A DNA stretch of 64,000 bases from Opisthocomus hoazin (Eukaryota > Chordata > Aves > Opisthocomiformes > Opisthocomidae): positions 70,252,814 to 70,316,813 of the forward strand of contig NC_134414.1 of the NCBI RefSeq assembly GCF_030867145.1, read 5' to 3'. Shown here piece after piece: positions 25,426 through 37,600 of the stretch. The notes below the pieces were generated by a model. That model searched no databases, was not told where the DNA came from, and worked only from the letters and a program-made list of their open reading frames with translations. Both the position numbers and the translations under genes were made by a program. Each line of letters opens with the position of its first letter. The first letter of the stretch is position 1.

Positions 25426-25920
25426 TGTTCTTTTTGATAGTTATTGAGCAATAACTAAAGTGTGAACAGCAAAAAAAACAAAATGCACTTGATACTTAGC
25501 TAAAATTTTTCCACCAGCTCGACTGAATTTTTTGGATTGCACCAAGGTTGTCCTACTTTCATTCTTAGACCCTCTGTCTAGAATTAGCTATTGCACTTCA
25601 TTTTTTGCCATGCTAGTATATTAAGAAGCAAGAAGTAAGCCTCTTTGGAAAGGGAATGCATGAGAGATGCTGTAGATTTTGAATGTAATTAGTTGCCTTT
25701 TCCCATTCCCGGTCCCAGAGGCAGCGTTCGTTTCGACACAACTTGGGGTTTTCGGAACAGGTTCCCCCACCGCAGATACAAGGATATACTGTCGGTATCT
25801 TCGCATTAAACAGTAATCACGCTTACCCGAAGAAAAGTTTTCTGTCTGTTTAGCTGGCCTTGAGTCACCGAGAACTCGGTATGATGAACTTTGTGAAATG
25901 ATCATTTGGAGAGGTACGAG

Positions 25921-26280
25921 GCGGGCTAAGCAACTCAGCGATCCCTAACGGAGCGGGTCGGACTCGGTGATGGCGGCAGAGCGAGGTGCTTTCGAGACTC
26001 GGGTGGCCTTGCCGCGTCAGAGCGGCGAGAGGGTCGCTGTGGGTAGCTGCTGACCAGCAGGGATGCGAACGGAGGGAGCAACAGGCGGAGAGCAGCGCCG
26101 GTCTGCGCATGCTCTGGGTGTTGCGCGGGAGCAGAGAACCGGTGGTCGGTGCTCGGGTGCCGAGTGCAGCACCGGGCCCCGGGGGCTTTTTGTCTTGTCA
26201 AGACAGACAGGACTCCTGCTGCAGCGGCCGCAGCCGTCTGGCTCGCCGGCAGGGCAGAGGAGCATTGGGCGCGAAGGGAG
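25921..26280. promoter_or_regulatory. Compact CpG island, candidate promoter of unknown transcript
   Basis: My hand count is about 36 CpG in 360 bp in strongly GC-rich sequence, giving an observed/expected near 0.9. Flanks on both sides are AT-rich. TGCGCATGCTC at 26104-26114 is one base from the NRF1 core TGCGCATGCGC. No gene start recognised. Promoter function is inferred from composition only. Confidence 0.5.
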
Positions 26281-27524
26281 AGTTGCGTGGGATTCCGCAC
26301 AGTATCGCTTCTTAAATTTTTTGGAAGTTCAGTCAATGCTTGTAGGGGTTGAACCAATATGGAGAGAGGGGCGAGCTCGTGCCAAGTACACTTACAAAAC
26401 TTTCCTGAAGGTCTGCAAGTGGGTGCTGCCCTTAAACCTACAAGCTAGCTCCACGTGTACGTACTCCTTACAGAAACAAGCACACACTGTGTCTGGTTAC
26501 TGCAGTAGGTGTTACACGCTCGCTGCAGCCACTCTTTTCCAGTGAGGCAGCTCTAGACTGGAGTACGGCAGCGTGCGTGCCAGTCCGAGGGCGTTCTCGT
26601 ACCTTGCAATAGCTGCCCACAGAAAGCACCTGGAACCAGAAAAGCTGCTCAAGTATTTCCCTTCTGCCCTTAGAGTTGATATTTCTGGATGCACTGTGAC
26701 TACTACCTCACCCCGATGCATTTTTTTTGTTTTTTCTTTTTAAACCAGTTGCCTATTTTTAAAATAGGTTTTTAAATGTTTGCTCATTTTGGTCTATGAG
26801 GGTTCACAAACTTTTTAGATTAGAGCAACATCTGCTCATAGGAGATGGGGTTTTGGTGTTCAATTTAAGCAGTTTTGTAAACTGTCTACATCTTTGGGGA
26901 AACTAAGCTACTGGTGTTTTTCCCCTTAAAACTATTTGAGAAGCCCCGACTCCTTTTAAATAAAATCAGAAGGTTAAAACTGATTTTAAAACAGCTACTG
27001 GATTTCCTTTGAAATTAGCATTTTTTTGTATTTAGAACAGCAGCAGTGTTATAATCTAAATGGCATTTTTAGGCAAAGTCAATCAATTAACAGAGCTCAG
27101 TACAGATATCAACCTGCTCTACCCAGAAGCTGTAACTCTGTTATTCACTAATGTATACAAATTGTAACAATTTTTAAAACTTTCTGGAAATGTAGCAGTT
27201 TCTTCTGGTAGGAAATAAATAAAAATAATAGCAAATGAATTGCATGTGCTTGGTTTGGTGTGTTCCGATCGGGTTTCTCCCAGAAGCGGAGCTGGCTGCT
27301 TGCCCTTCGCTCTGGCTTGCTACCGGCGTAAGCGCTGCTGCCGTTACCACAGCTGAAATACCAACAGTGCCACATACGCACCTGCCACAGCGCCGATGAA
27401 GACCACCCCACCCCGTCTTCTCTGGGAGTACCGATAACTGGAATGGGAGCAGCGAAACCACTCTGCGTTTTATTCTCTACTTAACAGTATAAAAGGAAGC
27501 CTTTAGCCTCTTGGACAGATTAGA

Positions 27525-27554
27525 TTAAGTGAATTGTATTTAAGTGAATTGTAC
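27525..27554. repeat. 15-bp tandem duplication
   Basis: TTAAGTGAATTGTAT is followed directly by TTAAGTGAATTGTAC (14 of 15 identical). Local duplication in the intergenic spacer. Confidence 0.85.
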
Positions 27555-28509
27555 TTGCAAATGAAATTCCTCATAGACAAGCCAGTCTTGTTATTTTTGT
27601 TATCTTTTCGTAAACTGATTTAAAGAAGGGAGCCGGTAGGTGAGTGCAAGCCCCCTGTACACGCAGCCAGCAGACCACAGGTCTCCTGGTGCGCAAGGCA
27701 GGCCTCGCTCCATCTACCTGCAGCCACACCACCCAGGGCGTTGGTTTTTTTTTTTTAAACACAAACATGGCCAAAAAAAACCCCAAAAAGGCAGGCTGAG
27801 CTGACCTCTTGTGGTATTTAAGGCATGCTTGCCTGTATGGATATTATCCCACAAGGTACAAGAGCCAGTTGCTTTTCAATACTGACACTTAATACTTTCT
27901 GAAAACTACACAGGCTACTTACTTTGCAGGGGATTAGTAACAGAGGAGGAAATAACCAAACACGCTAATTTTATCTTCCCCATTCTGAGGGAGAGATCCT
28001 GAGCGTGCTGCACTCCCAGCGCTAGGGAACTCTCAGTGTCTCCTGTGCAAGAGCAAACTGAGAAGATACCAAGGCCTACAGGTAACCGGATCCTGTCACG
28101 CTACGGTGAAGACTGTCGCAGGACCAACCAAAGCAGCAACACCGCGATGAGGAAACGCTTCAGGGCTAAAAGGGTCACCCCTGTGCCTGAGATAAACAGA
28201 ACTGTCTGAACCAGTGGGCACAAAACTGAAGTGTTTTCACCCTCAGACAGGCCTGAGTTCTCGCTTCTGTCTTCACCATGGTTTAATCCCCACTGCCAGC
28301 TCAGCAAAACAGGGCCCGAGTGCAGATGCTGCAGCCGTTGGGGCCGGGGCATCTCCTGCGCTGGAACACAGCCGGGCCCGCGCCAGCCAACGCAGCCGCT
28401 GCCGTGCTGCCACCACCTGCGCTGTGTGAGCACCCGCACACCTAGCAGCAGTCTCAAAGCTCCAACATGATTTGAACAGAACTGTTGTTAGCCATCCTGT
28501 TCCAAAGAT

Positions 28510-28515
28510 TTTATT
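28510..28515 (-). terminator. CARS2: poly(A) signal AATAAA, CARS2
   Basis: TTTATT on the + strand (AATAAA on -) lies 71 nt past the CARS2 stop. The downstream - strand near 28435-28450 is GT-rich (GGTGTGCGGGTG). This predicts a 3'UTR of about 100 nt. Another - strand AATAAA is at 27469-27474. Use is inferred. Confidence 0.65.
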
Positions 28516-28585
28516 TGGAAAATATTTACAACTGTTCCCCAAGCAGCTGAAATAAAAAAATACCACCAAGTCCAAGGATGAAGGA

Positions 28586-28660
28586 TCAGCTTTTTTTCTC
28601 GGTCTGCTGGTGTGCTTGCCCTCCTTCCACCATTTCCCAGGTTGAAACAGCGGCTCTGTC
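28586..28660 (-). CDS. CARS2: CARS2 terminal coding exon and stop
   Basis: Twenty-four codons and TGA (28586-28588), starting [14 protein letters not shown] and ending TEKKS. The acceptor is CTTCCTGTAG. The DR..xSTWE start matches the human C-terminus (DRSSTTSTWELLD). A longer open frame overlaps it in another register and is a shadow. It completes the frame from the exon at 32188 across a 3.5-kb intron. Confidence 0.93.
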   Translation of the reverse strand, partial: DRAAVSTWEMVEGGQAHQQTEKKS

Positions 28661-31600
28661 CTACAGGAAGAAGCAAGCAGGTCAGTCCCGGGCACCTGGC
28701 ACACAGGGGCATCACACGGGGCGGGCAGGCAGAGGCACAGGTTTCTAACCACGCTGCGTGCAGCACAGCTCTTCACGGAGTCAGGTAAAGAGGCAGCGAT
28801 GCCGTCTCACAGGACACCACTGTTACTAATGCTCAGAAGCTGTAAACCAACCCAGAGGAGCCTTCCCAGTTCAGAAGGAAAAAACACCCACCACAACAAA
28901 GGGAAACATTGTCATCTCGCTGGCGTGGGACACTGCGGCAGGGTGCAGGCTCCCTGGGGTGAGTAACTTTTGCTAAGCTGGGGCAGCCCCCCTTTAACTG
29001 GCCAGTGTAGGTGCAAACCAGCTCTTCTGCTGGCCAGCACAGGAGGATCTCCTGCCTAGCACCTTTGACCTCCTGCTGAGTTTTAGGGCAGGAGCCTGTC
29101 GCTGTAAATACCTGTAAGGCAACACTGCCCTATTTTGGAGAGAGAGCGTTACAGTCAAACTGAAGGTTTCTGACTGCTAAGACCGAGCTGTTTGTCTGCA
29201 ATTGTTGAAAATGCAACAGAAGTTATCTGAGTAGGGAAATATGATTTAACATGGTAAAGTGTTACACGTGCTCTGACTCATGAGAGAGGCTGGAATACAA
29301 TGTAGAGTTTTCTTTACATTAAGTGAAAACTGGTTTTGAGGCGCAAATACTTATGGACTACATTTCACTCCGTAGCACGGCTGAGCTTGCATTCCAAGCA
29401 CGCTATAATGACAAGAAAAGACCAGTGGGTAGTTCAGTTTGTAGCAAGTTCTGTAGCGTCAGACAAACAGAACATCGTCTGCACGACAATGCATGCACGG
29501 AGCAGCACGAGAGAAGAAACCAGCATACAGAAGTCAAGAGAATATACAAGCTGAAGAAGAAACTACCCTTTCTACAAAGCTGATTTCCAAGAGAATTACG
29601 TTACTGGCATGCCCTACGTCACTACTCGCACCCTAGAGCGGCCAGCCCCTCTGTGCCCAGCCCCAAACCAGGGGTTCCCAGTCTGCACTGGGCGGAGATG
29701 AGGCTCGTCTGCTTCATCTGCTCTGCTGCTTTTCCTCCCGCACGCGGACTGGAGAGGCTGCTGGCTGCCTTGGGGCCGCGAGCGACAGAGGGAGAGCGAG
29801 GAACAGCTGCGTTACGGCGTGCGTATCGTGGGGCTCGTGAAACTTTCATGGAAATCGGAGGCTGCGTACAAAGCAAAATTCAAAGTGCTTCCTCACGTGT
29901 AACCACGGCAGTTTTGGCAGCAGCCAGCCCCGGGCAGCCACCCAACCCAGCCAAGCGGACTCATGCCGCGCGTGAGGGTGGCGAGGGCCCTGCTTTGGGC
30001 AGAGCCGGGTCTGGGCGCACGCTGGCTCCAGTGAGCCCAGGCGCAGAACGGCAGAGCTACGTCACCCGGTCGGTCTGCGGGACGCACCTGGGGTTTGCAA
30101 AGGCAAAACCTGGGCAACCTTCACCACACACCGCCAGGTACTTCCACAGCGTCAGCACAAAAAGCAGGAGCTCAGCTTTGGCGTGTGCTGTGGGTGCTCT
30201 GTCTTCGGGAGCAAGCTGTTCTGGGACATGCAGGAGACAGGTTATGCCAAGGTACAGGTTATTAAAAAAAAAAAAAAAAAAAAAGAAATAAATGGAATGG
30301 GCCGACTCCTGGCTAAGGCTGATTTCTAGGAGGTTATTAAATGTCCGTATATACCTTTAAAAACAACCCAAAACAAATCTTCAGAAGGGCTGGGGGTGGG
30401 GCTGCAGCCTTTTTGCCAAATAGATCAAAAGGGAGTTGTCGTCTCCAAGACTGTCTCCTTGCTGTTGTTTGGATTTGCAAACTTTCTTGACAGATAAGCA
30501 GAGCGAGGATTTAGCTACGTACAAACAAGCCAAGGAAGCAGATGTTCCACCTTCCCCCAGTCCTCTCCCTCGCTTTCACAGCTGTAGCTCACCACCGCTG
30601 CACTCTGGCCCTCGCCCCAGTCCGTATCAGCGCGCTCGCTTTCATCCGCGATCACAAGGCAGCTGACCGCACATCGTGTTTGGTTGGAATAGGTGTGCTG
30701 GCAAATGGCAGCTCTCCCGCTCAGCCAGTAAGAGAGGGTGTGTGATGTCACTCCCTAACGTCGTCGTGCTTTATATCCTGCCACTGGCCAAGCGACGCAA
30801 GGAGGCTACGCACGGCTCAGCTCCCCAGCAAGGCAAAAACAAGCAGCGTGAACTGGAGGGAGGGAGAGGGATGCTGGAGAGAAAGCGGAGGGCTACTCCG
30901 CAGGCGAGGAGCAACGCTGACCCACCAACGGCTGGAGCCGAGGCGAGAAGGGCAGTGAAGAAAGAGCGACTGGAAGAAGTGGAAGTGCTTAAAAAAAAGT
31001 AATGTAGCACCTCAAAACCTGGAGGAGACAGTAAGCCAGCAAAGGGATTTCTCTTGAGCAGAAGAAACCACTGGGGTAATGGAAAAGAACAGTGGCATGA
31101 GGTGTAGGCTAGAAGCAGAAACCAGGGTGGAGGGAAGAGTGGCACACAAATCAGGCAAAGGACTTATGGCTCAGGAACAGTTGGGGATGGAGCTGCTGAA
31201 GACAGAAGAGGCTTTCTCATGAGGACTTACCATTTCTGGTGGCGGAACGTGGGGAGGGTAGAGGGAAGGCATTATTTTCATAAGTCATAGAATCATGGAA
31301 TGCTTTGGGTTGGAAGGGACCTTTAGAGGTCATCTAGCCCAACCCCCCCCCCTGCAATGAGCAGGGACATCTTCAACCAGACCAGGTTGCTCAGAATGGC
31401 CTTGAATGTTTCCAGGGATGGGGCCTCCACCACCTCTCTGGGAAACCTGTGCCAGTGTTTCACCACCCTCACGGTAAAAAATTTCCTCCTTGTATCTGGT
31501 CTAAGTCTACCCTCCCTTAGTTTAAAGCCATTACTCCTTGTCCTATCACAATGACCCCGGCTGAAAAGATTTTCCCCATCTTTCCCATAGGCCCCTTCAG

Positions 31601-34600
31601 GTACTGGAAGGCTGCTCTAAGGTCTCCCCGCAGCCTTCTCTTCTCCAGGCTGAACAGCCCCAACTCTCTCAGCCTTTCCTCACAGGAGAGGTGCTCCAGC
31701 CCTCGGATCGTCTTTGTGGCTTCCTCTGGACCCGCTCCAACAGGTCCACATCTTTCCTGTGCTGAGGGCTCCAGAGCTGGACGCAGGACTCCAGGTGGGG
31801 TCTCACAAGTCATCTCCATTTAGTTTCCAGTTCCTCTGTAATCTAGATTTTCAGCAACTGCACACATTACTCATACTTTTCCTTCTGGACTGAACTTGGG
31901 CAGCTTAGAGATTTCTGAGTATTATGGGATTTTCAGTGGCAAAATAACACACCCTTAGTAACTGCTGAAGTAACTACAGCTTGCATGGAGACATGAGTTT
32001 GAGGGGGAGCAGAAGGGAAAGCTAGCAGTACCACCAGGCAAGGGCTGAGCTTCCCCCTCCCGCTGCCGCAGTCGCACGGGGAGCGGGGCGCAACACTGAC
32101 GGCTGCCGAAGGGGCAGGAAGGGCGAAAAATAATCACTGTCCTAAAAAAAGACTAACAGTCTCACAAAGAGCGTCACTGTCCTCTACCTTTATGTGGATT
32201 CCAAAGGCAGCAAGGTCTCCACGCAGATTGTCGCAAGCCTCCAGGAGGGGTTTTCTCTCCCGCATTAGCTGCTGCCTCTTCTCCTTCTGCTCTTGTCCCG
32301 GCCCCTGGGCTCCCGCGGCACCCTCCGTTGGCACAGCGTCTGCTGCTTCTTCCGGCAGAGCGAGCGCGTAGCTGCGGACCTTCGCGCGGAACCTTACAAG
32401 CTCGTCAATGACGTTGGAGAGCACAGCAGAGTCGCCTCCTCCCAGAGCCACCTAGAAATCAAACAGGTTGCTTCACAAACATCTGAGAACGATTTAAAGA
32501 CCAACCCCAACTCAGGAGCGTACGCTGAGGCCTCGCCACCTCTCTTGGTTGTGCATCTTCCATACATTGGTACGATTAAAACAGCACGGTCTCACTAATG
32601 GTGGAGTCACAGCTTGGAAGTAGTTCAGCATATTCCGAGATAGGAAAGCATCGCTCTTGGAGCAGAGGGCTCTCACGTGAACGTAACATGCTGCATAACC
32701 CAACTGTGGAACTCATCACCACAGGAAACCTCCGAGATGCCAGAAGCGTGCATAAATTAAAAGAAGATTAGACAAATTCATGGAAGAAAGGCCTGGCAAC
32801 AGCCATCCGACACAGCAAGGGAAGCCCAGCCGCCAGCTCAGACTCTCCCTTGGCTGTAAACGTCTGCAGGGCTAGAGAACGCTCCAGCCCCTGCCTCTGC
32901 CTTCGAGCTCCGGACCCTCATCGGGAAACACAAACCAGGAAAAGTAAATCTTTTGGCTTTAAGTCTCCAGACCACCCTTTCTCCTTGCATCTACTGAAAA
33001 CCTCCCCAAACCTGCAGAACTTTCATCTGATCCACCTTATCCCACGCTTCAGCCACCCAACATGGCCTGACAGAGCAGCAGCCACTGCACACCGTGGGGG
33101 CTGTCCGGCTGCTGCCAGGACCCCTCCCTCCCTCAGCCATCTCCAAGCGTCCCGGCCTCCTCTGCCTTGGCCAAAGGCTCGTGGGTCAGTGCCACGGAAG
33201 GGAACGGTCTCGCTGCTCATCAGAATTCCCACTCCGACGGCCGCCAGGCGCGAGCTCGGGTGCGAGCAGAAGAGGAAAGCCACTCCTCGGCGCTGGCACA
33301 GCCACGCTCCCGGTCTCGCTCTCGGCAGAGAAACCATCCCTGTTCCTCATCAGAGGTGAGCTCCTAAGGGGGAGGAAGAGGACAAACCTCCAACAAACCA
33401 GGCAACACTACTGCAGTATTTTATCACCGAGACAGAAGCGGGGGAGCAGACAACGGAGCAGCGAGATGTAAAGCACACCGAGGCCGGGGGGCGAAGTCGC
33501 TGGCAGCGACGCTCCACTGGGAGCAGGAGAGCAGCTGAGTAATTAAAGCCAGAGGGGACCGTATTTAGTCACCAAACAGCAGGATGGAAATGAAAGGGAG
33601 CAGCTTCAGAGGCCGCTGACTGAGGCAAAAACAAACAAAGAGGAGGAGGAGGAGGTGGTGGTGAGGGGGAAGCTCTCAGAGTGTGAGACGCTCAGTGCTC
33701 TCCACAATCATAAATGGCAGCAAATTCCCCAAACTTTCAAAACATGTTAACGTACTAAAGGAGGAGTTTATGAGATTGAAGGTGGTAATAAATCTAAGTG
33801 CCAGAAATGCTCCACCATAACCTGGGGCAGGTAAAAGAGCACGATAAATCATAGAATCATAAAATCATTAAGGTTGGAAAAGACTTCTAAGATCATCAAG
33901 TCCAACCTTCAACCCAACACCACCATGCACTGAAGTGCCACATCTACACGTTTTTTTGAACACCTCCAGGGATGGTGACTCCACCACCTCCCTGGGCAGC
34001 CTGTTCCAATGTCTGATCGCTCTTTCAGTAAAGAAATTTTTCCTAATATCCAACCTAAATCTCCCCTGGCACAACCTGAGGCCATTTCCACTCGTCCTAT
34101 CAATAGTTACCTGGGAGAAGCTTAAATATAGAAAGGAGAGGAAAGGCAAATGATGAGGGGATTGTCCCTGTACTTGGCACTGGTGAGGCTGCACCTGGAG
34201 TACTGTGTTCAGTTTTGGGCCCCTCACTACAAGAGGGACATGGAGGTACTGGAGCGTGTCCAGAGAAGGGCAATGAGGCTGGTGAGGGGTCTGTAGAACA
34301 AGTCTTATGAGGAGTGACTGAGGGAGCTGGGGCTGTTTAGTCTGGAGAAGAGGAGGCTGAGGGGAGACCTTATTGCTGTCTACAGCTACCTGCAAGGAGG
34401 TTGTAGCGAGGCAGGTGTTGGTCTCTTCTCCCAGGTAACTAGCGATACGACGAGAGGCAATGGCCTCAAGTTGCGCCAGGGGAGGTTCAGATTGGATGTT
34501 CGGAAACATTTCTTCACTGAAAGAGTGGCCAGGCATTGGAACAGGCTGCCCAGGGAGGTGGTTGAGTCACCATTCCTGGAGGTGTTCAAAAAATGTGTAG

Positions 34601-37600
34601 TGTAGATGTGGCACTTCAGGACATGGTTTAGCAGGCATGGTGGTGCTGGGTTGACAGTTGGACTTGATGATCTTAGAGGTCTTTTCCAACCTATGAGTCT
34701 ATGAGGGGAGCAAGAAACATGCCTCTACAAACGCCACCACCAAAGTTCAAACCAGGCACCTCCTCATGACACAAGGCACGATCCTCCAGAAGGAAGGGCA
34801 GCTTTAGGAGATGAACCAATCCAATTTCCGCATAAAACACTGTGTAGCCTCTCAGGGCTGATGTCCACTTTCTTGTCCCGCAGTACCAACCAACCCAAAG
34901 AGCTCGTAAGAAGTTTTATATGGAAATTTGGCCCTCGCCTACCCCACAGCTGATCACCTGTTTGCCCCCAGCTGCACCCGCAACACAGCGCTCCTCGAGA
35001 GCAAAAGCCCTCACTTCAGCTCCCCAGCTCTAAAACAGGCACGACTGTTTCCACCCATCGTCTTTTCAGATGGGTTCATCCTACCTGCCTGCGGCTGTCC
35101 AGGCACCTTCTCTTGCCAATGCAGAGAGACAGACAGTCTGATTTTATACAGCCACCAGACCAAGACGAACCGTCCCTCAGCGGTGCCTCTCTCTCCACCG
35201 ACTACTGCAGAAGCACAAGCAGCTACGTGAGACTGTTAAGGCTAATTAGCCGAGATGAATCCCATCCTAAGAGCTAGACAGATCCACAGGCTATAAGCAA
35301 ACATCCAAACAAAGAGGGCATGAACAGCGCTCCCTGTAGCCTCTATGCTAAGCAGCTAGCCCAGCGGCGGCCAGGCCAGCCTGCCCACGTGTTGGCACCA
35401 GCGGTAGTCAGGGACCGCTCCCGGCAAGCCACGAGACCGGGACAAGAAAGGCTGGATGCTGAGCTGTTGTGGCTGGTGTCAAGGTCACAGAACAATCCCT
35501 GCACCATTTTATTTGCTAGTTTGTGACAGCCCACGGACCTTTCTCATGAAGATTTTGATTGATTCATTTAGTGGAAGCTGAAAGGAGAAAGCAGAGGGAC
35601 AGAGAAGGGTCTGACGTGCTGCTCTTTCCTTCCTGCCCACCTCGTGCCAACATCTTCTGCTGACCCTGCTGCCCCAGAGAAACTAGCACAGCATGCAGAA
35701 AAGAAAAGCATTCAGACACTTGTTTCAGCAAAAATAAAGATGCAGCAGGCACCTGCATACAGACAGTGCAGAATCTGGAGGAATGACTTTGCCATCCAAC
35801 TTACAGAGAAATTTAAGTGTTTAGTATGCCACTAAAAATTAACACGACAAACCATGGGTTTTGAGGAGTAACACACAGCCAAATCACATCCAACCACTGC
35901 TCTGAAAGAAGCGTTGTGGGAAAATCCACAGAGAGGCAAAGTAAACACATCCATTTATTGCCATACTGCCTGACTTTCGAAGGACGAATAAGGCTATTTA
36001 CATTTTCTTATCCTCTCCTCCCCCTCCCCAAAAGAAATGTTTGCAGTACCATTTCTCTAAAGCAAGTTTCCAGCTTCTCGGTATTCAGCCCCAGATCCGA
36101 GCAGGAGAGGAGCACAGAACAGCCTGCTGGTCTCCAACACCCTGTGTCGTTTTAAATGCTCCCCTACCATACACCGGGATAATTGCCTTTCTATTTATCA
36201 TTCTCGTTCCTGTGCCATAACTTAACTTTGAGCTCTTCTCTCCTTTCCCCCCCTCCCTGTCCCTACCTTTCCAAGCACTAAAAGATACGTAAGCTACTCC
36301 CAGTGAGGGCCCCGCCGCTGCCCTCCCCTCCCCGCACCCCGCCACGGCTCAAGGCAGAGCAGCAGCCCCGTTCGCCGCACCCTGGCTTTCTGCAGAGCTG
36401 GACCCCGGCTCCTGCTGCGCAGGGAGCTCACAACCACAAATGTTTGGCTGGCTATCGAAGTCAGCCTGGGTGCAGCCATCAGAGAGAAGAGGAAGAGCCT
36501 GGGGAAAGCCAGACACGTAACAGGACCAACTCGAAAGGCCTCCAGTGATAACTTTTTCTCGTTTCATTCCTCAGACTTTCATTTCCACGGCACAATTGCT
36601 GCCGAAGTCACCTGGGAGTACCTCAGAGAAGAAAAAAGCCCACACTTTGCTTTCTCCTGTTCTACCTGCTCGCGTGCTCTCCTAAGACATCACGGCAGAA
36701 ACCGCGAGTGCTGCAGAAAGGTTTGCTAAAACCATAAATAACTTTGTTACATCTGACACCTCTGCAAAGCGTTCTATAAAACACAACGCTGGCTCTGCTA
36801 CCGTATACTAATGCACACAGAAGAGACGTTTCGTACCTGTCTTTCTCCAAAGGACATCCCAAGGGCACTGAAAAAGCCTTCTATATAGGAAATAATGCTT
36901 CCATACACAACAGAGCTTCTAGGAGATCCAGCATCCTGTTTAAAAAACACTCAAAAGAGATTGTCCAGTCAATACAAATTACAGAACTCAGCATCTCTCT
37001 GTAGCCTAGTCCACAAGGGAAAACTATTACTAATTATATACAACTATCTCCACCAGTAACACCTGCCCGGAAGGGAACTTTTACAGAGCTATAAAAGCAC
37101 CTCACCACACAAAGGGCAAAGATTTAAGTAAACGGGGGAGGGGAAGAGCTTACTACCAGCATGCGCAGCGAGGAGAAGAGATGCGTGAAGCTGCCATGCA
37201 TTACACACACGCAGTAAATTAGGCCTAAAAATAGCATTTCTGGGCATGAAAGGGCTGTGTGTATGAAAACAAAATAAAAGAACAAAATCCCAGTTTCAAG
37301 GGCACCTATAAAGTAACTGATAAAGAAAACAAACCCAAAACCCTTTTCTGAGTGTCTTATTGATTTAAACAATGTGAAGACTGATTAGAGATAGCTTACG
37401 GTGTTTTGTCACGCCCCAGTAGCACCAGCAACCACAAGTAGCAGCAACAGAATAGCATTTTTAAGAACACATGTATTTCTTTCTTTCCTCCATATTTACT
37501 CCAGCAAAAAAACATATTAAAATCAAGATTAAATGATAGACTGAGAGGCAATTTCAGGGACTAATCCTTGCCTAAAAAAGGAGTGATGGCATACACAACC

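Larger units (their letters stand above)
25426..28485. other. Intergenic spacer between convergent NAXD and CARS2 3' ends
   Basis: About 3.1 kb with no recognisable gene. Contains the CpG island (25921-26280), spare AATAAA hexamers on + (26959, 27214) and - (27469), and a 15-bp tandem duplication (27525-27554). Otherwise no recognised repeat. Confidence 0.75.
28661..32187 (-). other. CARS2: CARS2 last intron, 3.5 kb
   Basis: Holds a long antisense-to-window CR1 (31285-31806) and an A21 homopolymer (30264-30284). The 29640-30130 part is CpG-rich with long spurious open frames. No exon recognised. Confidence 0.85.
32452..36836 (-). other. CARS2: CARS2 intron, 4.4 kb
   Basis: Contains an old LINE-like fragment (32695-32790), a GAG-rich microsatellite-like run near 33640 and two CR1 copies facing away from each other (33849-34121 and 34150-34704). 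No exon recognised; the long open frames are CR1 or GC-rich noise. Confidence 0.85.

Noticed and set aside
28273..28776. 167-codon open frame on - overlapping the last CARS2 exon
   Set aside because: It is in another register. The true exon is the 24-codon DRAAVSTWE frame fixed by the CTGTAG acceptor and the phase from the exon at 32188.
30264..30284. Poly(A) run as the tail of a processed retrocopy
   Set aside because: No AATAAA just upstream, no recognisable gene sequence, and no target-site duplication that I could see.
29653..30291. 212-codon open frame on +
   Set aside because: GC/CpG-rich composition, no recognisable motif, no splice context, and it ends in a poly(A) run inside a CARS2 intron.
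33868..34536. 222-codon open frame on -
   Set aside because: It reads through the two opposed CR1 copies; its end matches CR1 ORF2 sequence and its start is CR1 antisense.
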